Origin: Melolontha melolontha
Lineage: Eukaryota > Arthropoda > Insecta > Coleoptera > Scarabaeidae
Direction of reading: 5' to 3'
Length of the DNA stretch: 64,000 nt
Assembly: GCA_935421215.2 (NCBI GenBank)
Contig: OW285235.1
Span: 210,922,232-210,986,231 of the forward strand
Under the pieces are notes generated by a model, which made no database searches, had not been told where the DNA came from, and was given only the letters and a program-made list of their open reading frames with translations. This document shows positions 45,278-57,034 of the stretch, in pieces (within the stretch, counting starts at the first letter, position 1; each line of letters begins with the position of its first letter). Both the position numbers and the translations under genes were made by a program.

Positions 45278-46925
45278 ATGCCCAAACAAAAAAAAGTGCG
45301 TAAATCCAATTTTAAGTCAATTTGTGAAGGATTATAATGATATTACAACAGATGGGCGTCTGTTATCTTGTAAATAGTTCGTGTTACAGTAACAAAAAAG
45401 TTTGAAGTCACTCAGCATATTTTCTTGTAAGCCCACCAAGCAAAATTCTAAATCCAGTTTTCTATAAAATAACCAAAAACATTAAAACTTTGACATTAGG
45501 TAAGGCACAGGAGAACACACTTCACGCTTCGGGGCCTATCGAAGAGACTTTACTATTAACACACACACAAAACACAACGGTCAAAAGGTAAATCCACAAA
45601 CGTAAAGGTAAGAAGGCATGTCGAGTTCATTAACTTTATATTTTAATTTTACATGCTGCCAAAAATTCACTCAGCATCTTCAAACCGAAAAACATGCAAG
45701 CAATAAAAATCGCCACAAGGAGGGAGAAATTACAAAGGGCAAGTGTTAATTTCTAATTTACTCCCGCATGGACCTAAAGACAGGGTATTCAGCTTTTATT
45801 CGCGCTGACATTCCGTTAGCTAAATTAAAGAATGTAGTTTTTCGCAACTTTATGGAGAAGTATACAAAAGAAAATATTCCAGATGAATGGACGTTAAGAA
45901 AAAATTTACGTTTCCAAGATATATAGAACAAGAGAAAACGTAAAGAATCATTCTATTTGGTTTGGGTGGTGTTGGATGAAACAACCGACGTAGAACAAAA
46001 ATGCATAGCAAATTTTGTATTTGGTATATTAGGAGTTAATGAAGACAACCATATCTGCTCACTTTAACAGTGCTGGACAAAGTGAATCAACAGTCGACGC
46101 TTTTTTCATCGATTCATTAAGTTCATTGTGACAGTCAGGGCTTTTATAGGAAAAAGTGCTACCAGTTTGTAGCGATGCTGCACCATATATGTGCAAAGCA
46201 ATTCAAAGATTACAAATTTTGTACCCAAACATGATACATGCGACTTGTGTAGCGCATGCCTTACACCGAGTAGCTGATTTAATTCGTACTTTTTATCCAG
46301 ACATTAATATGCTGATGTCGTGTGTGCAAAAGATTTTTCTCGAAGCACCAACTTTTGTGCAGAGGTTTTGGGAAATTGCAGGACACGTTCCACTGCCACC
46401 CGCGCCAATCATTACAAGATGGGGAACTTGGATCGACGCTACCATATATTACGCTGAACATTTCGAAATTCTGAAGAAAATTATTGAATAATTCGACTAT
46501 GAAGAAGCGCAGTGCATTGGGGAAGCACATAATGTTCTGACAAATAAATGTTTGAGAAGATTTTATTTTTATTCGAGCTAATCTGGCATGCATTTCGACT
46601 GCAATCCCTTCGCTAGAAAGTAAAGGATTATCTTTACAAGACAGCATTGAAATAGTAGAAAATATAATAGTTAAACGTTTAGAAAAACTCCAGAAAAATT
46701 TGTTTCATTAATAAATTAAACGCAGTGCTGCCAAAAAATAGGGGCTATCAACAATTAAAGAATATCAGCGAGGTGTTACGAAATAAAACAACCCATAATG
46801 AAAAACACAAACATTTAAATGCCAGTGACATTGTAAAATATGAATTTGCACCAATAGTATCGTGTAATGTCGAGAAAGTACACAGTATTCAAATATTCTA
46901 GTCTACAATGAACACAAATTAATTT
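45278..46925 (+). pseudogene. hAT-like transposase with BED-type finger, decayed
   Basis: The start MPKQKKVRKSNFKS (45278) leads, after a shift, to YNDITTDGRLLSCK and KKFEVTQHI, then about 230 bp later KFTQHLQTEKHASNKNRHKE: the halves of a BED-like zinc finger. PLAKLKNVVFRNFMEKYTKE and NIPDEWTLRKNLRFQDI follow. The first catalytic aspartate is in WVVLDETTDVEQKCIANFVF, and VCSDAAPYMCKAIQRLQIL with MIHATCVAHALHRVADLIRT carries the second. TRWGTWIDATIYYAEHFEIL is the same box as in the 41.7-43.3 kb pair. The C-terminal box near 46865 (SCNVEKVHSI) is weak. More than six breaks. The gap between the finger halves could be a former intron. Confidence 0.78.
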
Positions 46926-47597
46926 TTGAAAATTTGTTACATCACGTTATTGTTAAATGTAATTATAATTTGTTTCTAGAATTTCAATAATTTTGACTCT
47001 AAAAAAATTGTGTGTTTGAACGGTAAAATAAAAACTTTAACTTAACTTAATGACGAATAAAAGAAAAAGCGGATGTTCAATAAACTATTTAATCAAAGTA
47101 ATAATAGCTATGCTTTACTATAGCATCAACAAGTTTCCTGAGGAACAATCGGAAAATTTTGGGAAAAGCTATGAAGAAGACATTTAATACGCGAATAAAT
47201 GACTTGTTTTTGGAAATATTCACGATCAAATTCTATGCACATTTTCATTCGCTCAAATCAACTATTGAAACATTTACTTCTTCTTCCGGACAGGAGGAAA
47301 CGGTGGCCCCGTCGCAATTCTATTGTAAATTTCTTATATGTACCTGTAGTATCTAATATTTTAAAAATTACATTATTCTGTGTTGAAAATATTTAATAGT
47401 AATTCAAATCTACCTGACTGTTGAATAACGGGTATTTTACGATTATTAATTTCTATTGTCTCCAAAAATCTATTTTAGGACCATTGTCACGCACGTGTAA
47501 CATTCTCATATTTATTATGAAGTTGTGTTGTTTTCCCTTAAGATACATAGGTGTGATATCAACATTTGTTTCTGTATCATTATAAAAAAACATCTGA
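46926..47597. other. No gene recognised
   Basis: AT-rich. Two overlapping 65-codon frames at 47159-47396 have no signature. It ends in the AT tract bordering the next R2 repeat. Confidence 0.45.
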
Positions 47598-47847
47598 AAT
47601 TATATATATATATATATATTTAGTAAATTCAATTTGTTGGCGATTTAAGGTCTGGTTTTACTTCAAAATGTATATATTTAAAACAATCCTACATGTGTTG
47701 AAAAAGACATCATTTGCCGAACATATAGGATTGTTTTAAATACATATATACATTTTGAAGTAAAACCAGACCTTAAATCGCCTACAAATTGAATTTACCA
47801 CAACTTACAAAGGTCACGAAATAATTATCTACATATATATATATATA
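47598..47847. repeat. R2 repeat, foldback copy between AT tracts
   Basis: Two R2 arms face each other: 47624-47700 (GGCGATTTAAGGTCTGGTTT, then TACTTCAAAATGTATATATT) and its mirror at about 47722-47800. (AT)n lies on both sides (47598-47619 and 47831-47847). The hammerhead-like block is degraded here (GCCGAACATATAGG). Confidence 0.85.
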
Positions 47848-47869
47848 ATTTATTTCTTAGCCGAACAAT

Positions 47870-48320
47870 TAATATATATAATTTGAAATCTTGGAAATTC
47901 GGCTGTATTAAATATTTTAAATTAGATGTTATTTTGCGAAGTATAATGTGAAATGTATTTCTATCTACAATTACAACGCCAATCATACGAAATTTTTTAT
48001 TTAAAAATTTCGTCCTTAGGTGGGACTCCAACCCACGACCTTTTTCTCAAGACTAACGCTCTATCCTCTGTGCTACGAAGGACCTGGATTCGAGTTTGTT
48101 AGCTATACCTTAAGTTACTTATTAAGGAGCACATAATCACATTCTGTCGTAGGTTCGAGTCCCACCTAAGGACGAAATTTTTAAATAAAAAATTTCGTAT
48201 AATTGACCTTGTAATTGTAAATAGCAATATTTACATTTCACATTACTTCGCGAAATAACATCTAATTTAAAATATTTAATACAGCCGAATTTCCAAGATT
48301 TCAAATTATATATATATATA
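47870..48320. repeat. Head-to-head pair of a tRNA-derived SINE-like repeat
   Basis: The left copy runs on the minus strand from the tRNA-like head at 48083 down to about 47870; the right copy runs on the plus strand from about 48148 to 48320. Both share GGTGGGACTCC or its mirror, TAAGGACGAAATTTTTAAAT, ATTTCGTAT and a tail through CAGCCGAATTTCCAAGAT into (AT)n. The right copy lacks the first half of the tRNA-like head. A tRNA-related head, non-coding body and simple AT tail are the layout of a SINE moved by LINE enzymes. Arms are about 165 bp and still nearly identical. Confidence 0.75.
48012..48083 (-). pseudogene. tRNA-like head of the SINE-like repeat
   Basis: Seventy-two bases on the minus strand can fold like a tRNA: GTCCTTC pairs with TAAGGAC (six of seven), the A-box-like region TAGCACAGAGGATAGAGCG is near 48057-48075, and the B-box-like GGTTGGAGTCC is near 48024-48034 (the second copy has the canonical GGTTCGAGTCC). 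The anticodon stem is damaged (TTAGT against AAAAA), so it should not work as a tRNA, but it could still serve as an RNA polymerase III promoter. Confidence 0.65.
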
Positions 48321-48572
48321 TATATACAGTAGTACCCCCATATCCGCGGGGGCTTGGTTCTGTGGTTTTCCGCGGATACTGAAAACCGCGGATAGTAGCG
48401 AACGCTTTATTTTCGAGTACAATATGAAATATGAAGCAAAGTTAAACCAATGAAACAAGAAAAAAAAGTTATATAATATTTATTTAAAATAAATAAACAA
48501 TAAATAAATAAATATTCTTGTGCTGTGGCACAAATAGAATTTAAGTTTAATAAATATATAAGTTCATACATA

Positions 48573-49595
48573 TTGTAGTGGATTTTTCTATCCAGAGAGA
48601 GAGAAAAAGATGGAAGATTTAAAATTTGAACAATTGTTGAATTTTATTCATATTTATTATATTTGTAATTATATTTTTGAACTGACTCTGTATGTTTATT
48701 AGTTTAAACGTATGGATGTGGACAGTTGTGGTACTATTGAAGTAGATGTAGGAATTTTTCGCGGTAAATTTTGTTAGAGATATCTAAACTTGCAAAGTGA
48801 CCGGTTGTTAGAGGATAAGAAGTTCATTTTTTATTCTCTGTTTTAAGTAAAATCGGGTTTTTATTTTTGTTTATGCATTTTATTCATGTGCATGTAATGT
48901 TATTTCGATTTTTACGAGAGTTTGGGATCTAAAATAAGTATGATATCTCTCACGTAGTTTTTTTTTGTGTTATCAGTGCATAGATCTATGTAAGTTCGAT
49001 AAAAATATTTAATTTATATAATTGATACTACGATTATTTTGCTTATTATAATTTCATGTATTATTTGTGATAATTTTGATATTTGAAGTAGTATATGAAT
49101 ACTAGAGAAAGTTGTCATGTTTTTTAGTTAGTGGAGTTTTTTCTTCAAGATATTATTCTAGAACGTTTTAAATTCAGGTTGGATTTTTTTTTAGTTGTGG
49201 GTTGAATTGTGTCGTGTTTTATTTGCGCATGACTGTAAGCCAATTTACGCGGTTTTTCAATAACTTTGTTGTTATTGACATTTGAAATTGTAGGGGTTAA
49301 AGTAGAGGTCAAACTTGACAAATTTCTCCATTATTTATTAATTTATATGTTTGTTCGAGAGTCACAGGGGGTTTTTCTCTGTGTGCGAGTCATATTCACA
49401 AAGAGTCTTTCCTCCTAATGCTACTGTTAATGTTGCTTTAGCACCCTATACATTCGGTAAAGGGATTTTTTTTTATTTTTTTTTTATTAAAATTTGTAAA
49501 TTAGCTAACCAAGACTTTTATTAACATTTATTGTTTTACTTCTAACATAACCTGGCCCTAATCTGAGAAGAGCGACCCAGGAGAAGTGATCTCAA
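48573..49595. other. Probable insertion inside the Tigger element
   Basis: Sequence between the Tigger left end and its 3' untranslated part is foreign to Tigger. It begins TGTAGTGGATTTTTC and ends around ACTAGACTGAACA, which would suit a solo LTR (TG...CA), but no exact target duplication is visible. No long frame. The borders are estimates. Confidence 0.4.
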
Positions 49596-49762
49596 GGAAT
49601 CTACTAGACTGAACAGCCGGCAGCATAAGTTGTAGTGTGAATAAAAAAATTAATAAGCAATTAAAAAGCACATTCCACTGCAATATGTACATATAGTACA
49701 TATTTACATACACAACAAGAAAATATACAACAAGGAAAACTTTATCATCGGGAGCTACATAT

Positions 49763-51480
49763 TCATTCATCTTCCTCCAAGTCCAAGTTAGCAGTCGATT
49801 GTTTACTTAGATCCGAAGCAAACGGTGTTGATGGCTGTGCATTATCGATAGTTTTGTCGACTTTTTCAAAGAACATTGTTATTGGTAGTTGTCGTTTTTG
49901 TCTTTTCATTTCAATAAACAAATCCTCCAAAGGTTTCAAGGCTTCTGTTATAGTGCGAGTAATTTTTATACTGCGTTCCATTATTGGATCATATTCTACT
50001 ATCTGTTCTTTTAATGTTTGAGTAGTTCGAAATATCGCTGAAAATTTTTCAAGCGTCCATGCTGACGGTTCTTGTTGACCCTCATCCTCATCGTCACTCG
50101 ATTTTGGAGAAGATTTCACAAGGTCTTCAAATTCCTCGTTGGTGAATACTTGATCCTCTTCGTTTATGTAATCACTGAGTTCCTCTTGGGTTATATCGTT
50201 AAATCCTTCTCCATCTATTTTCTGCGCTATGTTAAATATCGTTGTTAGATGTGAATTAATATCATGTGTCTTCAGAACTAAGAACGATGTCATTCCACAG
50301 ATTTTTCCAACATGCTATTATCGTTTCTGACTTTAATTCCTACATCGCTCCTTTGATAAATAGAATTGCGTTAGCAATTGTAAATGACTTCCAGCATTCC
50401 ATGAGCCCGATATCAGAGCATTCGTTAGTCATTGTATACAGCATTTCGAAAACCTGTCGAATATATATGGGTTTAAAGCATCTAATGACACCTTGATCAA
50501 GGGGCTGAAGCAATGAGGTCGTGTTAGGTGGTAAAAAAAGCACTTCAACATTTTTATCTTCTGTGCCTAGTGACACAGGATGCCCAGGAGCATTGTCTAG
50601 TATCAGCAGCACTTTAAATGGTAATTCTTCCTTTTCCAAATATCTTTTCACTTCCGCAATAAAGCATTGATAAAACCATTGTGTAAATAGAACAGCCGTA
50701 ACCCACGCCTTTCGATTTGATTGCCAAAACACAGGCAGGCAAGCTTTATCTTTGTATTTAAGAGCACGTGGATTCTGTGATCGGTAAACAAGTCCGGGTT
50801 TAATCATATGACCAGCTGCATTTGTACAAAATATCAAGGTAAGTCTATCCTTAATTGCTTTAAAGCCTGGTGCACTCTTTGCAGTCTTATGAATATAAGT
50901 CCGTTGAGGCATTTTTTTCCACATAAGGCCAGTCTCATCGCAGTTAAAAACTTGCTTAGGATGATAATTCTTTTCTGCAATAATTTGTTTAAATTTTTCT
51001 GGATACAGGGCAGCAGCTACATGATCAGCCGACGCAGATTCCCCTGTCATTTTTATATTTTTTAGATTAAACCGAGTTCTAAATCTATGCAGCCACCCCC
51101 TACTTGCTGTGAATGATTTTCCTTCCTCTTCAGTATAATCTTGGGTCTGCATATCTTCATCTAAAACCAACGCCTTTTGTTGTAGCACTTTGCCATCGAT
51201 AGGAATATGTTTTCTTGTCATATCTTCCACCCATAAATTTAAGGCATTTTCTACCTTAAGTACGTATTGTGGTTGCAACTTTTGCAGTTTGGAGTGCACT
51301 AGAAAAACTAGCTCGAATCTTATCTTTGTTTTTTAACACTTCTCGTATCGAAGATTCGTTTTTATTGTATATTTTAACAACAGTTGCAATAGATTTTTTT
51401 TCTATTTCAATCATATTAATGATTTTTATTTTTTCACTAATAGTGAGCATTTCACGTTTTCTTTTTGGCTTAGAAGCCAT
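49763..51480 (-). pseudogene. Tigger transposase
   Basis: The N-terminus (51480 downward) reads MASKPKRKREMLTISEKIKI and has the pipsqueak-type helix-turn-helix. The CENP-B-type DNA-binding domain follows (ENALNLWVEDMTRKHIPIDG and ASRGWLHRFRTRFNLKNIKM). Catalytic aspartates are in VFNCDETGLMWKKMP, VLLILDNAPGHP and SLLQPLDQGVIRCFK, with 32 residues between the last two, as in Tigger. The acidic C-terminal tail ends NLDLEEDE at 49763. Three lesions kill it: a frameshift near 51260-51290, an in-frame TAG near 50339 and a frameshift near 50275. Otherwise it is full length, about 570 aa, and little decayed. Confidence 0.9.
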
Positions 51481-51811
51481 TTTAAAATGATTTTCAAATA
51501 TACTTGCTTTATTTAAAAACTATTGCAAGCACTGTCTTGTCCGACAATTCGAATAGTACTAAACTCATAGTTAACAGGTGCGTTTATATGTACAAGTAAA
51601 AGCGAGTGGCACCTTAAGCACGTTCCAACTTGTTTAACTTATCATAGGAGAGCGCCTAATTCAGGGGATGACTCATATATACGACGATATATCGACAAAT
51701 GCTCCTATAACTTTTATATTTATTGATATAACGCGTTTTCTGCTCATCATAGGTAAATCGCGGATGACTGAAACCGCGGATACGGAGTCAGCGGATCACG
51801 GGGTACTACTG

Positions 51812-52280
51812 TATATTATTTTAAGGTTTTGAATACTCAATACGTCTATATTTTTTATTCCCTTCTGAATTCAATACTTCTGAAAACAATTCAAAAGGAA
51901 AATAAAGTGTGATAAGGTGTTGGTTGACACTTACTAGGATTGTACATACATATAAGTTCTTCCAAGAATATAGAAAGGAGTGATGTTGATGTTTAGGTTA
52001 AATATTGGCACATATAAATAACACGATTATCCGAAATTTGACGTGTTTTGGATTCATAATATACAAAATTCAACTTAAATTACGAGTACATTTCGCTTCA
52101 TTAGTTTATAAGGCAAATTAGTTCCTTTGAGGTCCTTTAATGATTCCAAAAGTGTTTTTCAAGATACGGGAGTTTGTAAGGATCTTAACGGTAGCCTATA
52201 CTACATTAGCAACATAATAATTATGTATAATTTTTAAATATTCAACACACTAGATTTGCCATTAGATCGATATATCGTTG
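51812..52280. other. No gene seen
   Basis: AT-rich flank between the Tigger right end and the tandem repeat. Confidence 0.5.
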
Positions 52281-53656
52281 ACAATTTAATACGCAGGGAA
52301 TCATTTTTGATTCAATACCATTTTGCTATTACAAGATTTGCGAAAGTTAATTTATGACGAAAATAACGTTGGATTGCATGCTGTAAATATCCATAGCAAC
52401 CAATGAAAGTTACTGCCGAAAAAAAAAGTTAAAACTCAATATAGTAATTAGTATAAGTTTGATGCGTCTTCAGATAAATTTGTATTAATTTACGAATTTC
52501 AGAATAATATATTTCTGCATCACTTCGTCAAATTGTAATTAATATATTAGGGTGGTACTTCTTATTGAAAAAGCTATTTAATGAAATAAATAATAATGTC
52601 AATGGTACCGTAACTGTTAAGAAGCGATAAAAAACCACAAAAGATGTAATCAAAAAGTTTGGTGAAAGTAATAATATTTTCTAAGGTAATTCAAATCCTT
52701 CAATAAATATAAATATTTGTTCATGTTAGCAATTTGAGTCCAATTTCAAATAATTAATTTTAATATACTTAAAACAGTTGCTGTACAATTTCACGGAATT
52801 TTTAAACGAATCTGTCCACGTTTGTACACAAGAACGATCCCAAAATGCAATAATATTAGCGACAAAAAATTAAATATTAACAACAGGATATATTATCGAT
52901 GTCCAAAGCCAATTTTGGTCCAAGAGTTTTAAATGAATTCTTGGGTAGCGTCTCGTAATAATTGTGACAATTTAATATGCAGGGAATAATTTTTGATTCA
53001 ATACCATTTTGCTATTACAAGATTTGCGAAAGTTAATTTATGACAAAAATAATGTTGGATTGCATGTTGTAAATATTCATAGTAATTAATGAAAGCTACT
53101 GGCGAAAAAAAAAGTTAAAACTAAATAATTAGTATAACTTTCATGCGTCTTCAGATATGTAATTCATATTGATTTATGAATTTCAAAATAATATATTTTT
53201 GCATCACTTCTTCAAATTTTAATTAATATATTAGGGTAGTATTTCTTATTGAAAAAGCTATTTAATGAAACTAATAACAATGTCAATGGTACTGTAACTG
53301 TAAGGATAAAAAAATACAAAAGATATAACCAAAAGGTTTGGAGAAAGTAATATTTTCTAAAATAATCTAAATTTTTCTATTATGCTAACATCAGGTGATA
53401 TAAATATGTATTCATGTTTGCAATTAGAGTCCAATTTTCAAACAATAATTTTATTATCCTTAAAAAAGCTGATGTACAATTTTACGGAATTTTTAGAGCA
53501 ATCTGCCCACGTACTTAACATAAGAACAATCTCAAAATGCAATAATATTAACGAAAAAAGATTGATGATTAACAATAGGATTATTATCGATGTTTAAAAC
53601 CAATATTTATCCAAGAGTTCTAATGAATTCTTGGATAGCGTCTCATAATAATTGTT
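52281..53656 (+). repeat. Two-unit tandem repeat, period about 686-690 bp
   Basis: Unit 1 (52281-52966) and unit 2 (52967-53656) begin ACAATTTAATACGCAGGGAA and ACAATTTAATATGCAGGGAA and end with GCGTCTC then AATAATTGT. Long shared strings occur throughout, for example CATTTTGCTATTACAAGATT and TATTAGGGTGGTA against TATTAGGGTAGTA. Divergence is moderate, with point changes and a few indels. No convincing frame spans either unit. It could be a pair of satellite monomers or a simple segmental duplication. Confidence 0.85.
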
Positions 53657-54433
53657 TCAAATATAACAGCGACCACTGCTCGTTGAAAGTAGTTAATTAA
53701 TGACTTAACAATAGCAAATTTATAAATTCGATTCTCTCTCTTTACGATACTTAGAACTGTAGATATTTCTAAATATATATGCCTTTAATGTATGATAAGA
53801 TAAGAGTAAAAAAGAGAATCTGGTAAGGTAATATACGACGACTATTTACTGTGAAAAGTATAAAAAGTGGTAAAACTATAAAAAGATAAAAGCCTAACGT
53901 TTTACGTACTATTTTTTGCATGCCTTATGTGCTTTACTTTCATGCGTCTATATTTAGAACGCAAAGAATAAGTACCTGCCACATAAACGTAGGAATTTGT
54001 TAAATAATATATTGCTTCACTTCAACTAAGTCAATTATTAACGAAATCAATAATTCGCGTTAATAATTTATTTAAATATTACTGAATAATAATTATTTTA
54101 AGATGATTATTAATAATTTTAAGGTATTTTAATTATTAACCTATTAATTTCAATATTGGAATAAATACACAAAATAAATTAAATAAATATATATTTATAA
54201 GCACCATAAAAATATGCACATTTAAAGTTTTATGTGAATATTTTCTTTCAAAATATAAAAGTTAGGTTAGTATTGAATTCGCGATGCGACGTAACCTATT
54301 ACTTCATTTATAAAATACGCGGGAACGGTCGAATGTAACTCGTTCAAAATTTTCCTCGCAAGACTATAGATCATAAATTTTCATTCAATGGTGTACTTAT
54401 GAAAAAACTCACGTAAATAAAAAATTAGCTTAC
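53657..54433. other. No gene seen
   Basis: AT-rich until about 54280. From there to about 54840 GC and CpG content rise, which leads into the candidate exons. Confidence 0.45.
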
Positions 54434-54459
54434 CGAAATCCCCAGAAAATCTTCAGCAT
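54434..54459 (-). CDS. Candidate first coding exon (minus strand)
   Basis: ATG at 54459-54457 starts MLKIFWGF and runs into a consensus donor GTAAGC at 54433-54428. A hydrophobic start could open a signal peptide. It is very short and rests only on the donor match and the local composition. If real, the gene continues to the left, where I see no second exon. Confidence 0.2.
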
Positions 54460-54691
54460 AAATCCACCCCCTTAATCCGTGCGAAAACACAGTAGGAATA
54501 ACAAAATCTTCAAACACGTGAACGTGAAGAGATCATGCCGATGAACGGAACCGCTGACACGAAAAATTCGACTTTCACATCTTCGCCGTGTTAACGTAAA
54601 AATCCGTCAGCAATGACAGATAGTGGTGTTTTGCTTCGTATATTATGTGTTGTTTACGATAAACACACGTGAATCGGCGGTCGTGTTATTT
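54460..54691. promoter_or_regulatory. Possible bidirectional promoter, CpG-rich for this window
   Basis: About 230 bp between two divergent candidate start codons, with many CpGs and two CACGTG E-boxes (near 54518 and 54666). The surrounding 50 kb is much poorer in CpG. No TATA box is obvious on either side. Inference from composition and position only. Confidence 0.25.
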
Positions 54692-54819
54692 ATGTCGTTC
54701 GTTCTGAAGACATTCGTTCACTGTTCGGAGCGGTTTCAGAAAGAACCCGGCTACAAGAAGTTTTGCGCGCGCAACGGAAAGAGCTCCCACTGGTACAGAT
54801 ATACATGTGCACACATGAG
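54692..54819 (+). CDS. Candidate host first exon (43 codons)
   Basis: From ATG at 54692 the frame reads MSFVLKTFVHCSERFQKEPG, then YKKFCARNGKSSHWYRYTCA, and meets AG|GTAACT at 54819/54820, an acceptable splice donor. The frame also stays open upstream to 54623. Codons are GC-richer than in nearby noncoding DNA, and three cysteines with paired aromatic/basic residues look like folded-protein sequence. The ATG context (TTTATGT) is weak. I do not recognise the protein and see no second exon in the next 300 bp. It is the best non-transposon coding candidate in the window. Confidence 0.35.
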
Positions 54820-55151
54820 GTAACTGTGGAGGTTTCGCGAGACCTACACTTTATTAATTAATCACACTGATCAACATACTTATTTTGGACTACATATGAA
54901 ACAAGTTCATGTACACTTTAAACTATATTTAAAAAATGTAAACGGTTTATTTCTTTACTAATCGGTTTATAAAAATTTGAATTTTCATCATCATACAGAC
55001 TTGACAAGTACGAGGGAGTATTTATATCTAGTTAGCTTAGGCCATTTTCCTTGAACAAAACAAAATCTTGTTATAATGGCAAGAAATAATGACATTTTAA
55101 AAGTGTCACTGTAAAATCTTACGCCAAAAAGTTGAAGTATTGCTGTGCAAA

Positions 55152-56182
55152 ATGTTGAAAGAAAGCACATTGAATGCAAATGTGAAAATCGATAAATTGG
55201 AGTATCGAGGCATCATCAAATACTTGTATTTGAAACGGTAAGTGGCAAGAAAATTTACGAAGATATGCTTAACACACTTGGTAATCAATGTCTATTATGT
55301 GCGACTGTCAAAAATTGGATTGTGTCATTCAAAAGAGGAACACTTTCCGTTGAAGATGAGAAGCGACCAGGAAGACCCATTTCGGTGTCTATCCCAGAAA
55401 ATATTAACGCAGTTCATGACATGATATTATCAGACCGTCGAATTGGGCTGAAATATATAGCTGAGGCACTAAGGATTCAATATGAACGCGCTCGTCATAT
55501 AGTTCACGTCGATTTAGATATGAAAGAAATTTCTGCCAAATGGATTCCTAAATGCTTGAACGCCGAATACAATTGAGCAAGGGTGAAAGAATCAGTCAAT
55601 CTGTGTCCATTTTGAAGGGTATCCAGTTTTTTTGAACCGTCTTGTGACTATGGAACATGGGTCCATTTTTATGACTCAGAAACAAAACAGCAATCGATGG
55701 AGTGGAAAAATCACGTTTCTGCAAGGCCTAAGAAGTTTCGAATTCGAAAATCCGCTGGAAAAGTTCTTGCTTTAGTTTTTTTTTGGGATATCCGTGGAAT
55801 AATTATGATCGATTACCTAAATAAAGGGTCAGACCATCATTGAAGATTTTTATTCTAAATTACTAGCCACCCTGAGAGAGAAAATTAAGGAAACAAGACG
55901 TGGCATATTAGCGAAAGGTGTGTTGCACACAAATCGCGTATTCCATGAAAACAATTCGGGATCTAGAGTTCGAATTACTGGAACACCCGCCCTATTTATC
56001 AGACTTAACCACCTGAGACTATTATCTGTTCTCTAGATTGAAAGAATATTTAAGGACGTCAACTTTTGTGTAACGAAGAGGTAATAGGAGATATGGAGGG
56101 CTGCTTTGCAGATCAAGAACAATCTTTTTTTAGAAATGTTAAAGGCGTTTCAGGACGCGAGTGTATTAATTTAAGTGAATAA
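55152..56182 (+). pseudogene. Mariner transposase (DD34D type), decayed
   Basis: The order is LEYRGIIKYLYLK, MLNTLGNQCLLCATVKNWIV, RPGRPISVSIPENINAVHDM and VHVDLDMKEISAKWIPKCLN (all N-terminal DNA binding). The first catalytic region is VTMEHGSIFMTQKQN-like with its GDETW motif destroyed. AGKVLALVFFWDIRGIIMID, IIEDFYSKLLATLREKIKET and a second region with HENNSGS in place of QDNAPAH come next, then YLSDLTT near the third aspartate and CFADQEQSFFRNVKGVSGRE to the end (TAA 56180-56182). All catalytic positions that can be placed are altered. TACGAGGGAG at 55010 may be the left terminal repeat. Confidence 0.8.
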
Positions 56183-56545
56183 TAAAATATTCCCAAAAGT
56201 CCCAACTTTAAATTGTTTCAATAGTAGGTTAAGAATGTATCAATACCACACCCTCTCGTGTCTTTAAGTAAAGCAAAGATTAATTCAAAAAAATTTGTAA
56301 AAATCCACTTTTCTAAATTTAAAGAAACTTTAGCGTAGCCATTTATATCAATTTTTTAACTTTCTTTTATATTTCAACGTACGATTTTGAAAAAAAAAAG
56401 AATTAGGCAAAAATAAAAAACCTCAAGCTATTTCAATATTTCAATATTAGAGGGACACATAACTTATTCACAGTGAGTAGATATAATGAGCACATGCAGA
56501 TCAATTTGTATGGGCATCTGCTGATCTTAAAACTAAAAAACGAAT

Positions 56546-56955
56546 TTGATCATACTACTAAATAATGTACACATTGAAGAAAATATTTTTATTGTTGAAG
56601 CATATTTCCGAAGTGTACAATTTCTTTACGGAGAGGGCCAATATTCCTACGCGGAATGTAAGCGACAGTTTCACTTGCAGTTTCCTAATAGAGTTGTGGA
56701 TAATACCGCTTTACATCATCACATCCGTCTAGTCGTGGTGAAATATTGGGCTACAGGATCTGTGTTAAAAGGCAAACATTCTTGAAGACCACGTACACAG
56801 CAAAATATTGTTGAACACCTAGAAAACCTTGGGGAAAACCCACAGACATTAGTTCGTCGTTTATCAGTTCAAACGAACGTATCTTCTAGTACCGTTCATG
56901 GAATTATGAAACGTCGTTTACAAAGTGCTATAGATTTTTCCCCGCAAATATTTTG
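56546..56955 (+). pseudogene. Mariner-type transposase, N-terminal part
   Basis: The frame gives EENIFIVEAYFRSVQFLYGE, YAECKRQFHLQFPNRVVDNT and, after a stop, NIVEHLENLGENPQTLVRRL and SVQTNVSSSTVHGIMKRRL. This is the helix-turn-helix half of a long-spacer (DD38-41D) mariner. The matching C-terminal piece is at 58290-58666; between them lie the R2 palindrome and about 1 kb of other DNA. Confidence 0.7.
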
Positions 56956-56993
56956 AAAAGTTTTATCATTTATGAATGCACATTTATTTTGAA

Positions 56994-56996
<3 letters not shown>

Positions 56997-57034
<38 letters not shown>

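Larger units (their letters stand above)
48327..51811 (-). mobile_element. Tigger (pogo-type) transposon
   Basis: The ends CAGTAGTACCCCCATATCCG and, inverted, CAGTAGTACCCCGTGATCCG lie in TA duplications (48325-48326, 51812-51813). CAGTAGTxCCCC...ATCCGCG is close to the known Tigger terminal repeat. The 3485-bp length exceeds the 2.4 kb usual for Tigger because about 1 kb of other DNA lies at the left (about 48573-49595). The left TA is part of the AT tail of the SINE-like copy. Confidence 0.92.

Noticed and set aside
48012..48083. Functional tRNA gene
   Set aside because: The anticodon stem does not pair, the T-loop is altered, and the sequence continues into a SINE-like body with a second copy, so it is a repeat head.
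50266..51490. Plus-strand frames at 50266-50496, 50808-51065 and 51269-51490
   Set aside because: All are antisense to the Tigger transposase.
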